DNA from: Paenibacillus sp. MZ04-78.2
GTDB taxonomy: Bacteria; Bacillota; Bacilli; Paenibacillales; NBRC-103111
Assembly: GCF_024213375.1 (NCBI RefSeq)
Contig: NZ_JANAVJ010000004.1
Span: forward strand, 124,001-188,000
Length of the DNA stretch: 64,000 nt
Direction: 5' to 3'
Positions 17,523 to 25,778 of this stretch are shown piece by piece (the first letter of the stretch is position 1; every line of letters starts with the position of its first letter). A program made the translations under genes and the position numbers. The notes beneath the pieces were generated by a model that saw only the letters and a program-made list of their open reading frames with translations, searched no databases and was not told where the DNA came from.

Positions 17523-18322
17523 TCCAGCTGGTCGATTCGCTTTCTTACAGCAACCGGCTGCGCGGCATGTCCCCGATGTGGAAATGCGGCTTCGCGGCCG
17601 CGCTGTTCATGCTGTCGTACGGGTCGCATCCTCCCGTCCAAGCGGCAATCTTTGCTTGGATGATCGTGTGGGTCGTCCGGTATGCCCGAATTCCGCTGAA
17701 AGTTCATCTGGTTATGCTCGGAACGGCCTGCTTGTTTTTTATCGCCAGCCTGCCTGCCCTGCTCTTCGAGATCCAGCCGGGAAGCGCCGCCGCTCCCGGC
17801 TCCTCTGTGTTCGTTCTGTGGTCCCGGCCGTACGGGTCAGTCTACGTCACAGAGACAGGGCTGCATACGGCTGCGGCATTGTTCATGCGGGCGGCGGCCT
17901 GCTTGTCGGCCGTGTCGTTCGTCATGTTCACGACCCCGGTGGCCGAGCTGTTTCAAGTGATGAAACGGCTGCGGGTTCCGGCTCTGGCGCTTGAGCTTAT
18001 GCTGATCACCTACCGCTTCCTGTTTATTTTGACGGAGACGGCGCATGATCTGTATACCGCGCAGCGTGCCCGCGGAGGCCACAACGGCTTTCGTGGCAGG
18101 CTGAACGACACGGCGCTGCTGATCGTCCGGCTGTTCGCCAAGACGATGCACCGCTACAAAGGATTATCGCACGGTCTCGTCTCCAGAGGATTTACCGAGG
18201 AAATCCGCCTTGCCCCTTACCGGGCCGGCGCGGTTCCCGTCCGATACCGCCTCGAAAGCGGTATCGGCGTCACGATCTTATTGCTGCTGGAGTGTTGGCT
18301 CCGCTGGAGGGGAATCGTATGA
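17519..18322 (+). CDS. cbiQ: Energy-coupling factor transmembrane protein CbiQ
   Basis: 267 residues with four to five membrane spans. The cytoplasmic coupling helix of T components is visible as YTAQRARGGHNGF and KGLSHGLVSRGFTEE (two A-R-G-like motifs), which contact the ATPase. Coupled to cbiN upstream and cbiO downstream by 4-base overlaps. Confidence 0.93.
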   Translation: MIQLVDSLSYSNRLRGMSPMWKCGFAAALFMLSYGSHPPVQAAIFAWMIVWVVRYARIPLKVHLVMLGTACLFFIASLPALLFEIQPGSAAAPGSSVFVLWSRPYGSVYVTETGLHTAAALFMRAAACLSAVSFVMFTTPVAELFQVMKRLRVPALALELMLITYRFLFILTETAHDLYTAQRARGGHNGFRGRLNDTALLIVRLFAKTMHRYKGLSHGLVSRGFTEEIRLAPYRAGAVPVRYRLESGIGVTILLLLECWLRWRGIV

Positions 18323-19170
18323 AACCGATGTTAGAAGCGCTGGACCTCCGGTACAGCTATCCCGGCACTGGGGAGGAAGCACTGCGAAGCTTGACCTTAA
18401 CGATACCGCAAGGAAAAAAGACGGCGATCTGTGGCCATAACGGGTCCGGCAAATCGACCTTTTTCCTGCATGCGATCGGCATCCACCGCCCCGCTTCGGG
18501 ACAGCTGAAGCTGAAGGGCGCGCCTCTATCGTACCGTCGCGACGATCTGCTGCAGCTTCGCCAGCAGGTTGGTCTTGTATTCCAGGACCCGGAGCAGCAG
18601 CTGATTTTGAATACGCCATACGAAGACGTCTCCTACGGTTTGCGCAATGCCCGACTGCCGGAGGACGAGATTGCCGTCCGCACGGAGCGGATGCTGCTCT
18701 CCATGGGGCTGAAGCCTCTCGCCGACACCCCGCTCCACCAGCTGAGTCTGGGGCAAAAGAAGCGCGTCGCGCTGGCGGGCGTGCTCGTGCTGGAGCCCGA
18801 GCTGCTGCTGCTGGACGAGCCGACGGCTTACCTCGACCGCTTGTCCGAGCGGCAGCTGCTGGAGGAGTTGGACCTTGCCCAAGAGCAGGGAATTACGGTA
18901 GCGATGGCGACCCACGACATGAATCTCGCCTACGCTTGGGCGGATTGGGTGCTGGTCATGGACCAAGGCGCATGCTGCATGGCGGGACCGCCGCACGAAG
19001 TGTTCGCCGACGAAGCTAAGCTGCGCCGCCTCGGACTGGAGCCGCCTATGCTGCTGGAGCTTTGGCTAGCGCTCCCGGCCGCCGTCCGCAAAAGCCATGC
19101 CCCGCCTCGCAGCGTCGAAGCGATGAAAGCTTTTTTGCAAACAGGCTATGGGACAGCAGACGCTCTTTAG
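18319..19170 (+). CDS. cbiO: Cobalt ECF transporter ATPase CbiO
   Basis: 283 residues. Walker A GHNGSGKST (39-47), Q-loop VFQDPEQQ, signature LSLGQKKRVALAG, Walker B LLLLDEPT and the switch His in ATHDMN. These are the features of ECF A components. ATG overlaps the cbiQ stop; GGAGGGG precedes it. Powers cobalt import for cobalamin synthesis. Confidence 0.95.
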   Translation: MKPMLEALDLRYSYPGTGEEALRSLTLTIPQGKKTAICGHNGSGKSTFFLHAIGIHRPASGQLKLKGAPLSYRRDDLLQLRQQVGLVFQDPEQQLILNTPYEDVSYGLRNARLPEDEIAVRTERMLLSMGLKPLADTPLHQLSLGQKKRVALAGVLVLEPELLLLDEPTAYLDRLSERQLLEELDLAQEQGITVAMATHDMNLAYAWADWVLVMDQGACCMAGPPHEVFADEAKLRRLGLEPPMLLELWLALPAAVRKSHAPPRSVEAMKAFLQTGYGTADAL

Positions 19171-19225
19171 CGGCAAACCAAGCGGCCCCGTCGTTGCCGG
19201 AAATATCGCCGCTTAAAAATAACAC

Positions 19226-19255
19226 TTGTATCATCAATCGGTTTAGTTGTATATT
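19226..19255 (+). promoter_or_regulatory. Promoter of the metE leader
   Basis: TTGTAT (19226-19231), 18-base spacer, TATATT (19250-19255), placed about 30 bases before the cobalamin aptamer. A GTATCA / TGATAC inverted pair frames the same interval. Confidence 0.55.
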
Positions 19256-19284
19256 GATACAGAATCACAAGTGAATATCGTGGG

Positions 19285-19455
19285 AACAGGTGCTCCCCTA
19301 CGTTCGCGTATCGGAGCTTAAAAGGGAAGCCGGTGAAATACCGGCGCGGTCCCGCCACTGTAACGGAGGAGTCTTACGCCATACTTAGCCACTGATCTTC
19401 GGATTGGGAAGGCCGGCGCAAGACCACGATTCCGGAGCCAGGAGACCTGCCTGTT
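19285..19455 (+). ncRNA. Cobalamin riboswitch (metE leader)
   Basis: Second B12 aptamer: CAGGTGCTCC start, GGGAAGCCGGTGAAATACC, GCGGTCCCGCCACTGTAAC, and GGAGCCAGGAGACCTGCC. It precedes the cobalamin-independent methionine synthase, so B12 should switch off metE when the B12-dependent enzyme can work. The aptamer is followed by a terminator hairpin at 19527-19573. Confidence 0.94.
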
Positions 19456-19526
19456 CTGACAGCACTGCTTTACCTACGGGAGATAGGGAGGTGTTAAAGA
19501 TGGCAGCCGCCGTGGGTATGATACGA

Positions 19527-19573
19527 GGGACATCTTTATCCTTTTTCGCTATAGGGTAAAGATGCCTTTTTTT
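19527..19573 (+). terminator. Riboswitch-linked attenuator before metE
   Basis: GGACATCTTTATCC and GGGTAAAGATGCC pair around a 12-base loop and are followed by TTTTTTT. Standard expression platform between B12 aptamer and gene. Confidence 0.85.
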
Positions 19574-19625
19574 GCATGTTCATAATTAAAATTGAAGTCA
19601 AAAAAACTTGAGGAGGATTTTCAGC

Positions 19626-21920
19626 ATGAGTCGGATCATAAGCAGCAATATCGGGTACCCGCGCATTGGCGCGAAACGGGAATGGAAAAAGCTTCTGGAA
19701 TCGTTCTGGGCGGGCAAATTGCCGGAGGAGCAGTTCGTAAGCGGGCTGGAAACGCTCCGCTTGGCGCATCTCAAGGTTCAGCAGGAAAAAGGAATCGGGC
19801 TGATTCCGGTAGGCGATTTTTCGCTATACGACCATATGCTTGATACGGCGACGATGTTCGGGCTCGTTCCGGAGCGTTTTGCTTACGACGGAGGGCCTGT
19901 TCCGCTTCAAACCTATTATGCCATGGCCCGCGGAACCCAAGGCGCTCCGGCGTGCGAGATGACCAAATGGTTCAATACGAACTATCACTACATCGTGCCC
20001 GAATTGAACGGTCTGACCCCGGTACTGACGGTGAACAAGCCGCTGGAGGCTTACCGCGAAGCGAAGCGTACGCTCGGCATCGACGGGAAGCCGGTCCTGA
20101 TCGGACCATATACGTTCCTGAAGCTGTCCAAAGGGTATGCGCCGGAGCAGCTGGACGCCTTGATCGAATTGTTCCTGCCGCTGTATAAACAAATTTTGGT
20201 CGAGCTGGAGCAGGAAGGCGCGGCATGGGTGCAGATCGACGAGCCGATTCTGGTTACGTCTTTATCCGAGACCGATATGGAGCGAATTGCAGACATTTAT
20301 ACGCAGCTGCACGCAGCCGCTCCCGGACTGAAGCTGATGCTGCAAACGTACTTCGATTCGGTCGAGCACTACGAGCGGACGGTTGCCCTGCCGGTGCAAG
20401 GCATCGGACTCGATTTCGTCCACGGGGCGGACCGGAATATCGCCGCCCTGCGGGCGCATGGATTCCCGGCCGACAAAGCGCTGGGCGTCGGATTGATCGA
20501 CGGACGCAACGTATGGCTGGCCGACCTCGAAGCTAAACTGCAACTGCTGGATGAGGTGTCCGCTCTCGTTCCGTCGGGGACGTTGATCGTGCAGCCTTCC
20601 TGCAACTTGCTGCACGTCCCGGTGACGACCCGGACGGAAGAGCAGGCGAACGCCGACCTGCTGCCCTTCCTGGCCTTCGCCGACGAGAAGCTGGACGAAG
20701 TCGTGCTGCTGAGCAAGGCGGCGGCCGGAGATCGAACGGACACCGTACGGTCCGAGCTGGAAGCAAGCGCACGGCTCGTTCGGGAGCTGAACGCGTCTTC
20801 GTTCCGCAACCGAGCAACCGTCCGTGCGGCTACCCGGCATATTGCCGGGGGACCTTCGGCCAGACAGAGCCCTTATTCCGTGCGCCATATTCTCCAGCAA
20901 AATAAATTCCAGCTCCCGCTTCTGCCGACAACGACGATCGGCAGCTTCCCGCAGACGCCGGAAGTGAGGCAAGCGCGCAAACGCTGGAGAACCGGGGAAT
21001 GGAACGAAGCGCAGTACCGGACCTTCGTTCAGGAGCAAATTCAAACCTGGATCAAGATTCAGGAAGAGCTTGGTTTGGATGTGCTGGTGCACGGTGAATT
21101 CGAAAGGACGGACATGGTGGAGTTTTTCGGCGAGAAGCTGGACGGCTTCCTGTTCACCCGGAACGGCTGGGTTCAATCGTACGGCTCCCGCTGCGTCAAG
21201 CCGCCGGTCATCTACGGCGACGTCGAATTCGTCCAGCCGATGACGGTGGAGGAAACGGTCTATGCGCAGTCGCTGACGAGCAAGCCGGTCAAGGGCATGC
21301 TTACCGGCCCGGTCACCATCCTGAACTGGTCGTTCGTCCGTGACGATATTTCCCGGGAGCAAGTCTCCTACCAGATCGCCTTGGCGCTTCGCCAGGAGGT
21401 GGAGGCGCTGGAAACCGCGGGCATCGGCATGATCCAGATCGACGAGCCTGCGCTGCGCGAAGGCTTGCCGTTGAAACAGCAGGATTGGCAGCATTACCTG
21501 GACTGGTCAGTTCATGCCTTCCGCTTGACTTCCGCCGCCGTGAAGGATACGACGCAAATTCACACGCATATGTGCTACTGCGAGTTTCATGACATTATCG
21601 ACGCGATCCGCGCTCTCGATGCGGACGTCATTTCCATCGAAACGTCGCGCAGCCACGGCGAGCTGATGCAGAGCTTCGACGAGCAAACGTACGATCAGGG
21701 CATCGGTCTGGGCGTGTACGACATTCACAGCCCAAGGGTGCCGGCCGTTGACGAGATGGCCCGCACGATCGAACGCGCACTATCCGTTTTGGAGCCGGAG
21801 CTGTTCTGGATCAACCCGGATTGCGGGCTCAAGACGAGAGGCGTCGAAGAAACGGTCGCTTCCCTGCGCAACATGGTCGCTGCCGCCGAACAGTTCAGAG
21901 CGCGCTGCGCCAAAGCGTAA
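19626..21920 (+). CDS. metE: Cobalamin-independent methionine synthase
   Basis: 764 residues, two TIM-barrel halves. It transfers a methyl group from methyltetrahydrofolate triglutamate to homocysteine. The zinc site is visible as HMCYCEF (His and Cys near residue 640) and NPDCGLKTR (Cys near 730); TTIGSFPQT marks the start of the C-terminal catalytic half, and SNIGYPRIGAKREWK the N-terminal half. ATG at 19626 follows GGAGGATTTT; an ATG 18 bases upstream overlaps the ribosome site. Controlled by a B12 riboswitch. Confidence 0.97.
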   Translation: MSRIISSNIGYPRIGAKREWKKLLESFWAGKLPEEQFVSGLETLRLAHLKVQQEKGIGLIPVGDFSLYDHMLDTATMFGLVPERFAYDGGPVPLQTYYAMARGTQGAPACEMTKWFNTNYHYIVPELNGLTPVLTVNKPLEAYREAKRTLGIDGKPVLIGPYTFLKLSKGYAPEQLDALIELFLPLYKQILVELEQEGAAWVQIDEPILVTSLSETDMERIADIYTQLHAAAPGLKLMLQTYFDSVEHYERTVALPVQGIGLDFVHGADRNIAALRAHGFPADKALGVGLIDGRNVWLADLEAKLQLLDEVSALVPSGTLIVQPSCNLLHVPVTTRTEEQANADLLPFLAFADEKLDEVVLLSKAAAGDRTDTVRSELEASARLVRELNASSFRNRATVRAATRHIAGGPSARQSPYSVRHILQQNKFQLPLLPTTTIGSFPQTPEVRQARKRWRTGEWNEAQYRTFVQEQIQTWIKIQEELGLDVLVHGEFERTDMVEFFGEKLDGFLFTRNGWVQSYGSRCVKPPVIYGDVEFVQPMTVEETVYAQSLTSKPVKGMLTGPVTILNWSFVRDDISREQVSYQIALALRQEVEALETAGIGMIQIDEPALREGLPLKQQDWQHYLDWSVHAFRLTSAAVKDTTQIHTHMCYCEFHDIIDAIRALDADVISIETSRSHGELMQSFDEQTYDQGIGLGVYDIHSPRVPAVDEMARTIERALSVLEPELFWINPDCGLKTRGVEETVASLRNMVAAAEQFRARCAKA

Positions 21921-21928
21921 CGAACTAT

Positions 21929-21969
21929 AGCCGGAGATATGGGCTACGATGCCCGATCTCCGGCTTTAT
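21929..21969 (+). terminator. metE terminator
   Basis: AGCCGGAGAT pairs with ATCTCCGGCT and is followed by TTATT; a second inner pair GGGC/GCCC extends the structure. Lies 9 bases after the metE stop. Confidence 0.75.
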
Positions 21970-21990
21970 TCATTTGCGAAAGCAAGCTCC

Positions 21991-22638
21991 CTACCCCTTG
22001 ATCCAGCCCTTCTCATAGGCATAGCGCATCAATTGCACCCGGTTGTCCAAATGCAGCTTATGCAAAATATTTTTCAGATGGTTTTTCACCGTATGCTCGG
22101 AGATGGATAAAATTTCCGAAATTTCCCGATTGGAGCTCCCTTTGGCCACGCACTCCAATATTTCCTTTTCCCGGCGGGTGAGCGGCGAATGATCCGGAAT
22201 GCTCTGCCTGACGGAGGAAAACTCCTGAAGCAGACGTACGGCGATCTCCCGGGACATCGGGGCTTCGTCGATGGCGACCGCCCGCAAATATTCGTGCCAC
22301 GAAGCGGGATGAAGGTTTTTCAGCAAATAGCCCTGCGCCCCTTTCTTCAGCGCCTCGAACAAATGCGTAATATCGTCCGATACCGTAACCATGACAATTT
22401 TGACATACGGGAACCGTTCTTTAATCAGCTTGGTCGCTTCCAGACCGTCCAGTTCGGGCATGCGGATGTCCATCAGAATGACATCGGGCATCCACTGCTC
22501 CGCCAGCAGCACCGCTTCTTTGCCGTTCGTCGCCTCGCAGATGATCTCGAACTCCGGGTCCGCTTGAATAATTTCCCGCATCGCCTGGCGCGCATGCGCA
22601 TGGTCGTCGGCCAGCATAATTCGAATCGGTTGACTCAT
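21991..22638 (-). CDS. NarL/FixJ-family response regulator without adjacent kinase
   Basis: 215 residues. Receiver domain with DD at 11-12, phospho-acceptor Asp57 in VILMDIRMPELDG, Thr/Ser near 87 and Lys near 109 (GYLLKNL); LuxR-type HTH at ~150-210 (LTRREKEILECVAKGSSNREI). Start at ATG 22638 after AGAGGGGGA; a longer in-frame start at 22788 has no ribosome site. Divergent from a cytochrome c gene with a 259-base shared upstream region, so it may control the adjacent cytochrome/Sco genes; partner kinase not in the window. Confidence 0.88.
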   Translation of the reverse strand: MSQPIRIMLADDHAHARQAMREIIQADPEFEIICEATNGKEAVLLAEQWMPDVILMDIRMPELDGLEATKLIKERFPYVKIVMVTVSDDITHLFEALKKGAQGYLLKNLHPASWHEYLRAVAIDEAPMSREIAVRLLQEFSSVRQSIPDHSPLTRREKEILECVAKGSSNREISEILSISEHTVKNHLKNILHKLHLDNRVQLMRYAYEKGWIKG

Positions 22639-22897
22639 GGAAATCCCCCTCTCTTCCTTCCGGCGGCGATCGCTGCGCTCCTTCTCGCCGTCCGGATCAA
22701 CGATCGTACTCCGGTCATTCCATCTAACCATACCCGCCCGCAGCTCCCCATGACCCAGTCGGGCTATTTCCCGCCGGACGATCGACAATTTCGTGACAAA
22801 TCCTCGGATGAAGCGCTTTAGTCTGACTCCAAAGTGCTATATACAAGCCGGAAACGAAAGTGCTAGGATTATCGTGGAAATGAAAGGAGGAGCATGT

Positions 22898-23263
22898 ATG
22901 CATCGATGGATGATGGTGTCCCTGTGCGGAATTGCCTGCGTTCTGGGCATGGGGTTTTTGTTCTCTGAGGTGCAGCGGCATTCCAGCGAGGTCAAGCAAG
23001 AGGCGGCCGCTCCGGCCCTTCCCGATGCTCCGCTTAACGCCCAAGCCGCCGAAGCCATCTACAAGCAGTCCTGTATCGCCTGTCACGGCAACGACCTGGA
23101 AGGCAAAATGGGACCGAATCTTCAGAAGATCGGCGAGAAGCTGTCGGCCGAGCAGTTGTACAAAGTGGTCCAGAACGGACGCGGAGGCATGCCAGCGTTC
23201 AAGAGCAGCTTGAAGGACGAGGAGATTGCCAACGTCGCCCGCTGGCTCGCCGAAAAGAAATAA
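22898..23263 (+). CDS. Membrane-anchored c-type cytochrome
   Basis: 121 residues. Hydrophobic N-terminal anchor (residues ~5-22), Pro/Ala-rich linker (~34-46), then one class I cytochrome c domain: heme motif CIACH (Cys59, Cys62, His63) and axial Met98 in RGGMPAF. Resembles CccA/cytochrome c551 of Bacillus, which feed cytochrome c oxidase. There are Cys10 and Cys14 in the anchor, but no convincing lipobox. ATG follows AAAGGAGG. A sco gene follows after 64 bases. Confidence 0.88.
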   Translation: MHRWMMVSLCGIACVLGMGFLFSEVQRHSSEVKQEAAAPALPDAPLNAQAAEAIYKQSCIACHGNDLEGKMGPNLQKIGEKLSAEQLYKVVQNGRGGMPAFKSSLKDEEIANVARWLAEKK

Positions 23264-23327
23264 CGCGCGTGGAATAGGCGAAATGAATGCAAAAAGAACA
23301 ACGAAACCGGAGGTTGAACGTTAACGG

Positions 23328-23939
23328 ATGAAGCCATGGATGCAAAAGAACGGATTTAAATTGACGGTCGCCCTCCTGCTGGCTGCCCTTGCCATCTCGC
23401 TATTTACCTGGTTCAACCAAGGGCCGACCCTGCCGGTGTTGAAGCAGGCGCCGAACTTTGAGCTGAGCGGGCTGGATGGCGGGAAGGTTTCTTTAAACGA
23501 TTCGAACGGCAAAGTGCGTCTGGTCGAGTTCCTGTTCACCAATTGCCCGGACGTGTGTCCGGCCACGACGTACAACATGGTCAAGCTGCAGAACGAATTA
23601 AAGAAAGACGGCATCTGGGGAAATAAGGTCCATTTTGTATCGGTCACTTTCGATCCCGAGCGCGATACGCCTCAAGTGTTCAAAACGTACGGAGACAAAA
23701 TGGGAATGGATTACAGCGGGTGGACGCTGCTGACCGGGACGGAGAAAGAAACGGCGGCCGTCGCGAAAGATTTTGGCGTGACGGTGCAAAAGATGAAGGA
23801 CGGCGGGTTCGTGCATACGATGACCTCGTTGTTCCTGGTCGACCAGCAAGGACAAATCCGCAAAATTTATACGATGGGCGAAGAGATGGACAACGACGAG
23901 ATTCTAAAAATGATCCGGCAAATCGCCGGATCAAAATAA
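23328..23939 (+). CDS. Sco1/SenC-family copper chaperone
   Basis: 203 residues. N-terminal membrane anchor (~12-28), then a thioredoxin-like domain with the copper ligands Cys73 and Cys77 (NCPDVCP) and His163 (FVHTMTSLF). Such proteins metallate the CuA centre of cytochrome c oxidase. GGAGG lies 14 bases before ATG, which is longer than usual, but no better start is in frame. It follows the cytochrome c gene and faces ctaG, together a cytochrome oxidase assembly cluster. Confidence 0.92.
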   Translation: MKPWMQKNGFKLTVALLLAALAISLFTWFNQGPTLPVLKQAPNFELSGLDGGKVSLNDSNGKVRLVEFLFTNCPDVCPATTYNMVKLQNELKKDGIWGNKVHFVSVTFDPERDTPQVFKTYGDKMGMDYSGWTLLTGTEKETAAVAKDFGVTVQKMKDGGFVHTMTSLFLVDQQGQIRKIYTMGEEMDNDEILKMIRQIAGSK

Positions 23940-23942
23940 CGT

Positions 23943-24803
23943 TTACCGCGTCGGCTCAAGCAGGGGATCGGGAAGGTCCTCTGCTTTGTCTTTTTCTCTC
24001 CGGTACCACTGGAAAAATACGAGGCCAAGCAGGCAGCCGTACGAAATTTCCTGCATAATCTTCATGATCACGCCCCCCAGCTGCTGGTCGGACAGCGGCG
24101 TAAGCCACGGACTGGAAAACGTCACCGGCTCCACCGGAATCGCATAGAACGGCATGCAAAGCATTTTCGTACCAGCGATGTAAGTCTCGTACATCGGCGC
24201 TTTGGCAAAGATGATGAGCGCGCACGCCGGCGTCAGCAAAATGCCGTTCAAGAAGATGTACCCCATTTTTTTCAGCTCGCTCATCGCATAGAGCGCCCCG
24301 ACCGGACTGAACACAGACCACCATAAAGCGAACGCCGAGAAGAACAGCAGCAGATGCAGCGCATTATGAAGCGCAAAATTGGACATCGCGGCATCGAAAA
24401 TCATCGGGATGTGATAGAAAGAAAAAGCGCCGTTGAACAAAAACATCGCAAAGATCGGATTACCGAAAACAAGGATCACCCACCGGCTCCACCGATTGTC
24501 GCTAAGAGCTCGGAAAAAACATTCCGGCATCCCCCGAAGCAGCAGCGGCGGAACGATCAGGTACATCACGGACTGCTGAAGCATATGGAGGCTGAACCAG
24601 AAGTGCCCGCCCAGATTCAGCGGTCCTCCGAGCGCAAAGTACAGCAAGATCAGCCCGATAAAAAAGCTCGCCGTCTGCTGTCCGGTCACCGTGCTGCCCT
24701 TGTAGCGCATGTAAAATACGGCCGCCAGCGCAACCGTCAGAAACATCTCCGGCCCCCACACCGCCCGGAATCCGTACGTTTCCATCATCAATAGAAAGTC
24801 CAA
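23943..24803 (-). CDS. ctaG: CtaG-family cytochrome c oxidase assembly protein
   Basis: 286 residues with seven hydrophobic spans, caa3_CtaG type. Conserved His/Glu-rich membrane segments include HFWFSLHMLQQSVMYLIVPPLLLRG, given here by its positions ~80-105, SFYHIPMIFDAA, and ALHNALHLLLFFSAF. I place the start at TTG 24803 because AAAGGAGG lies 8 bases before it and the protein then begins DFLLMMETYGFRAVWGP like homologs; the in-frame ATGs at 24848 and 24839 have no ribosome site. Its 3' end is 3 bases from that of sco, convergent. Confidence 0.85.
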   Translation of the reverse strand: MDFLLMMETYGFRAVWGPEMFLTVALAAVFYMRYKGSTVTGQQTASFFIGLILLYFALGGPLNLGGHFWFSLHMLQQSVMYLIVPPLLLRGMPECFFRALSDNRWSRWVILVFGNPIFAMFLFNGAFSFYHIPMIFDAAMSNFALHNALHLLLFFSAFALWWSVFSPVGALYAMSELKKMGYIFLNGILLTPACALIIFAKAPMYETYIAGTKMLCMPFYAIPVEPVTFSSPWLTPLSDQQLGGVIMKIMQEISYGCLLGLVFFQWYRREKDKAEDLPDPLLEPTR

Positions 24804-25009
24804 GCTCAAAGCCTCCTTTACTTCTTCGTTTCCAAGCATCCCCTCCATTTTACCTAATTTCGGTCCCGGTTCCTATGACACGAAAGTGCCATCTCGTTGT
24901 CACAAAGGAGACAAGCTTTGTTCACCGGACCGACGACGAAATGACTCATTCGAGGCATGTCTCCCGGCCCGCCTAAGGCTACAATAAGAAGCGTGAAGGA
25001 GGAGCTGTC

Positions 25010-25759
25010 ATGACATTAGCTTACAAGATGCTCATCGCTGACGACGAGGACCGGATCCGCCGCATATTGAACCTGTATTTGAATAAAGACGGCGCCGCCG
25101 TGGACGAAACCGGAGACGGGGCGCAGGCGCTGCAAATGGCTTTAGATCGCGACTACGATATTTTGCTGCTCGATTGGATGATGCCGGGTTTGAGCGGCCC
25201 CGAGATTTGCCGGCTGCTGAAACGAGTCAAGACGACGCCGGTGATTCTGCTCACGGCCAAAGGGGACGAGAGCGACCGCCTCCTCGGCTTCGAATCCGGC
25301 GCCGACGATTATGTCGTGAAGCCGTTCAGTCCGCGCGAGCTGATCTGCCGCATACATGCCATTCTGAATCGCACCGCTCCGGGAAGGCTCCGGCTGGAGA
25401 ACAAATCGCGCCACGACATCGTGCTGCCGCATTTGGTCATCGAGCACCAAGCCCGGCGTGTGATGATCGACGGTCACGAGATCACGCTGACTTTGAAAGA
25501 GTACGAATTGCTGCGTTATTTTGCATTGAACGAGAACAAGACGCTGACTCGTGAAGAGCTGCTTAAGGACGTATGGAAGTACGAGGTGATCATCGATTTT
25601 CGGACGGTGGATTCCCATATCCGGCGCATCCGGGAAAAAATGCAGGCCGTCTCGCCGTCTGCCGCCTCGATGCTTCGCACGGTCTGGGGCATAGGCTACC
25701 GTTTGGATGTGCCCGCTTCGTTCGCCATGAACAAGCAAAAAACCGTTATCGACAGATAA
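25010..25759 (+). CDS. OmpR-family response regulator without adjacent kinase
   Basis: 249 residues. Receiver domain with acidic DDED at 11-14, phospho-acceptor Asp55 in LLLLDWMMPG, Lys near 106 (YVVKPFSPRE), then winged-helix DNA-binding domain (~150-240) with LTLKEYELLRYFALNENKT and DSHIRRIREKM. Looks like ResD/PhoP-type regulators. ATG follows GAAGGAGGAGC. The kinase is not nearby. The upstream region shares the motif GAAAGTGCYA with the cytochrome c promoter region. The final codons form part of the terminator. Confidence 0.88.
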   Translation: MTLAYKMLIADDEDRIRRILNLYLNKDGAAVDETGDGAQALQMALDRDYDILLLDWMMPGLSGPEICRLLKRVKTTPVILLTAKGDESDRLLGFESGADDYVVKPFSPRELICRIHAILNRTAPGRLRLENKSRHDIVLPHLVIEHQARRVMIDGHEITLTLKEYELLRYFALNENKTLTREELLKDVWKYEVIIDFRTVDSHIRRIREKMQAVSPSAASMLRTVWGIGYRLDVPASFAMNKQKTVIDR

Positions 25760-25774
25760 TGATAACGGTTTTTT
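25737..25774. terminator. Bidirectional terminator
   Basis: AAAAAACCGTTATC (25737-25750) pairs with GATAACGGTTTTTT (25761-25774). U tracts are present on both strands, so it serves both the response regulator gene (whose stop lies in the loop) and the convergent MFS gene. Confidence 0.85.
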
Positions 25775-25778
25775 CCTG

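Noticed and set aside
20262-21494. Long minus-strand frame inside metE
   Set aside because: Antisense shadow; MetE motifs on the plus strand are unambiguous.
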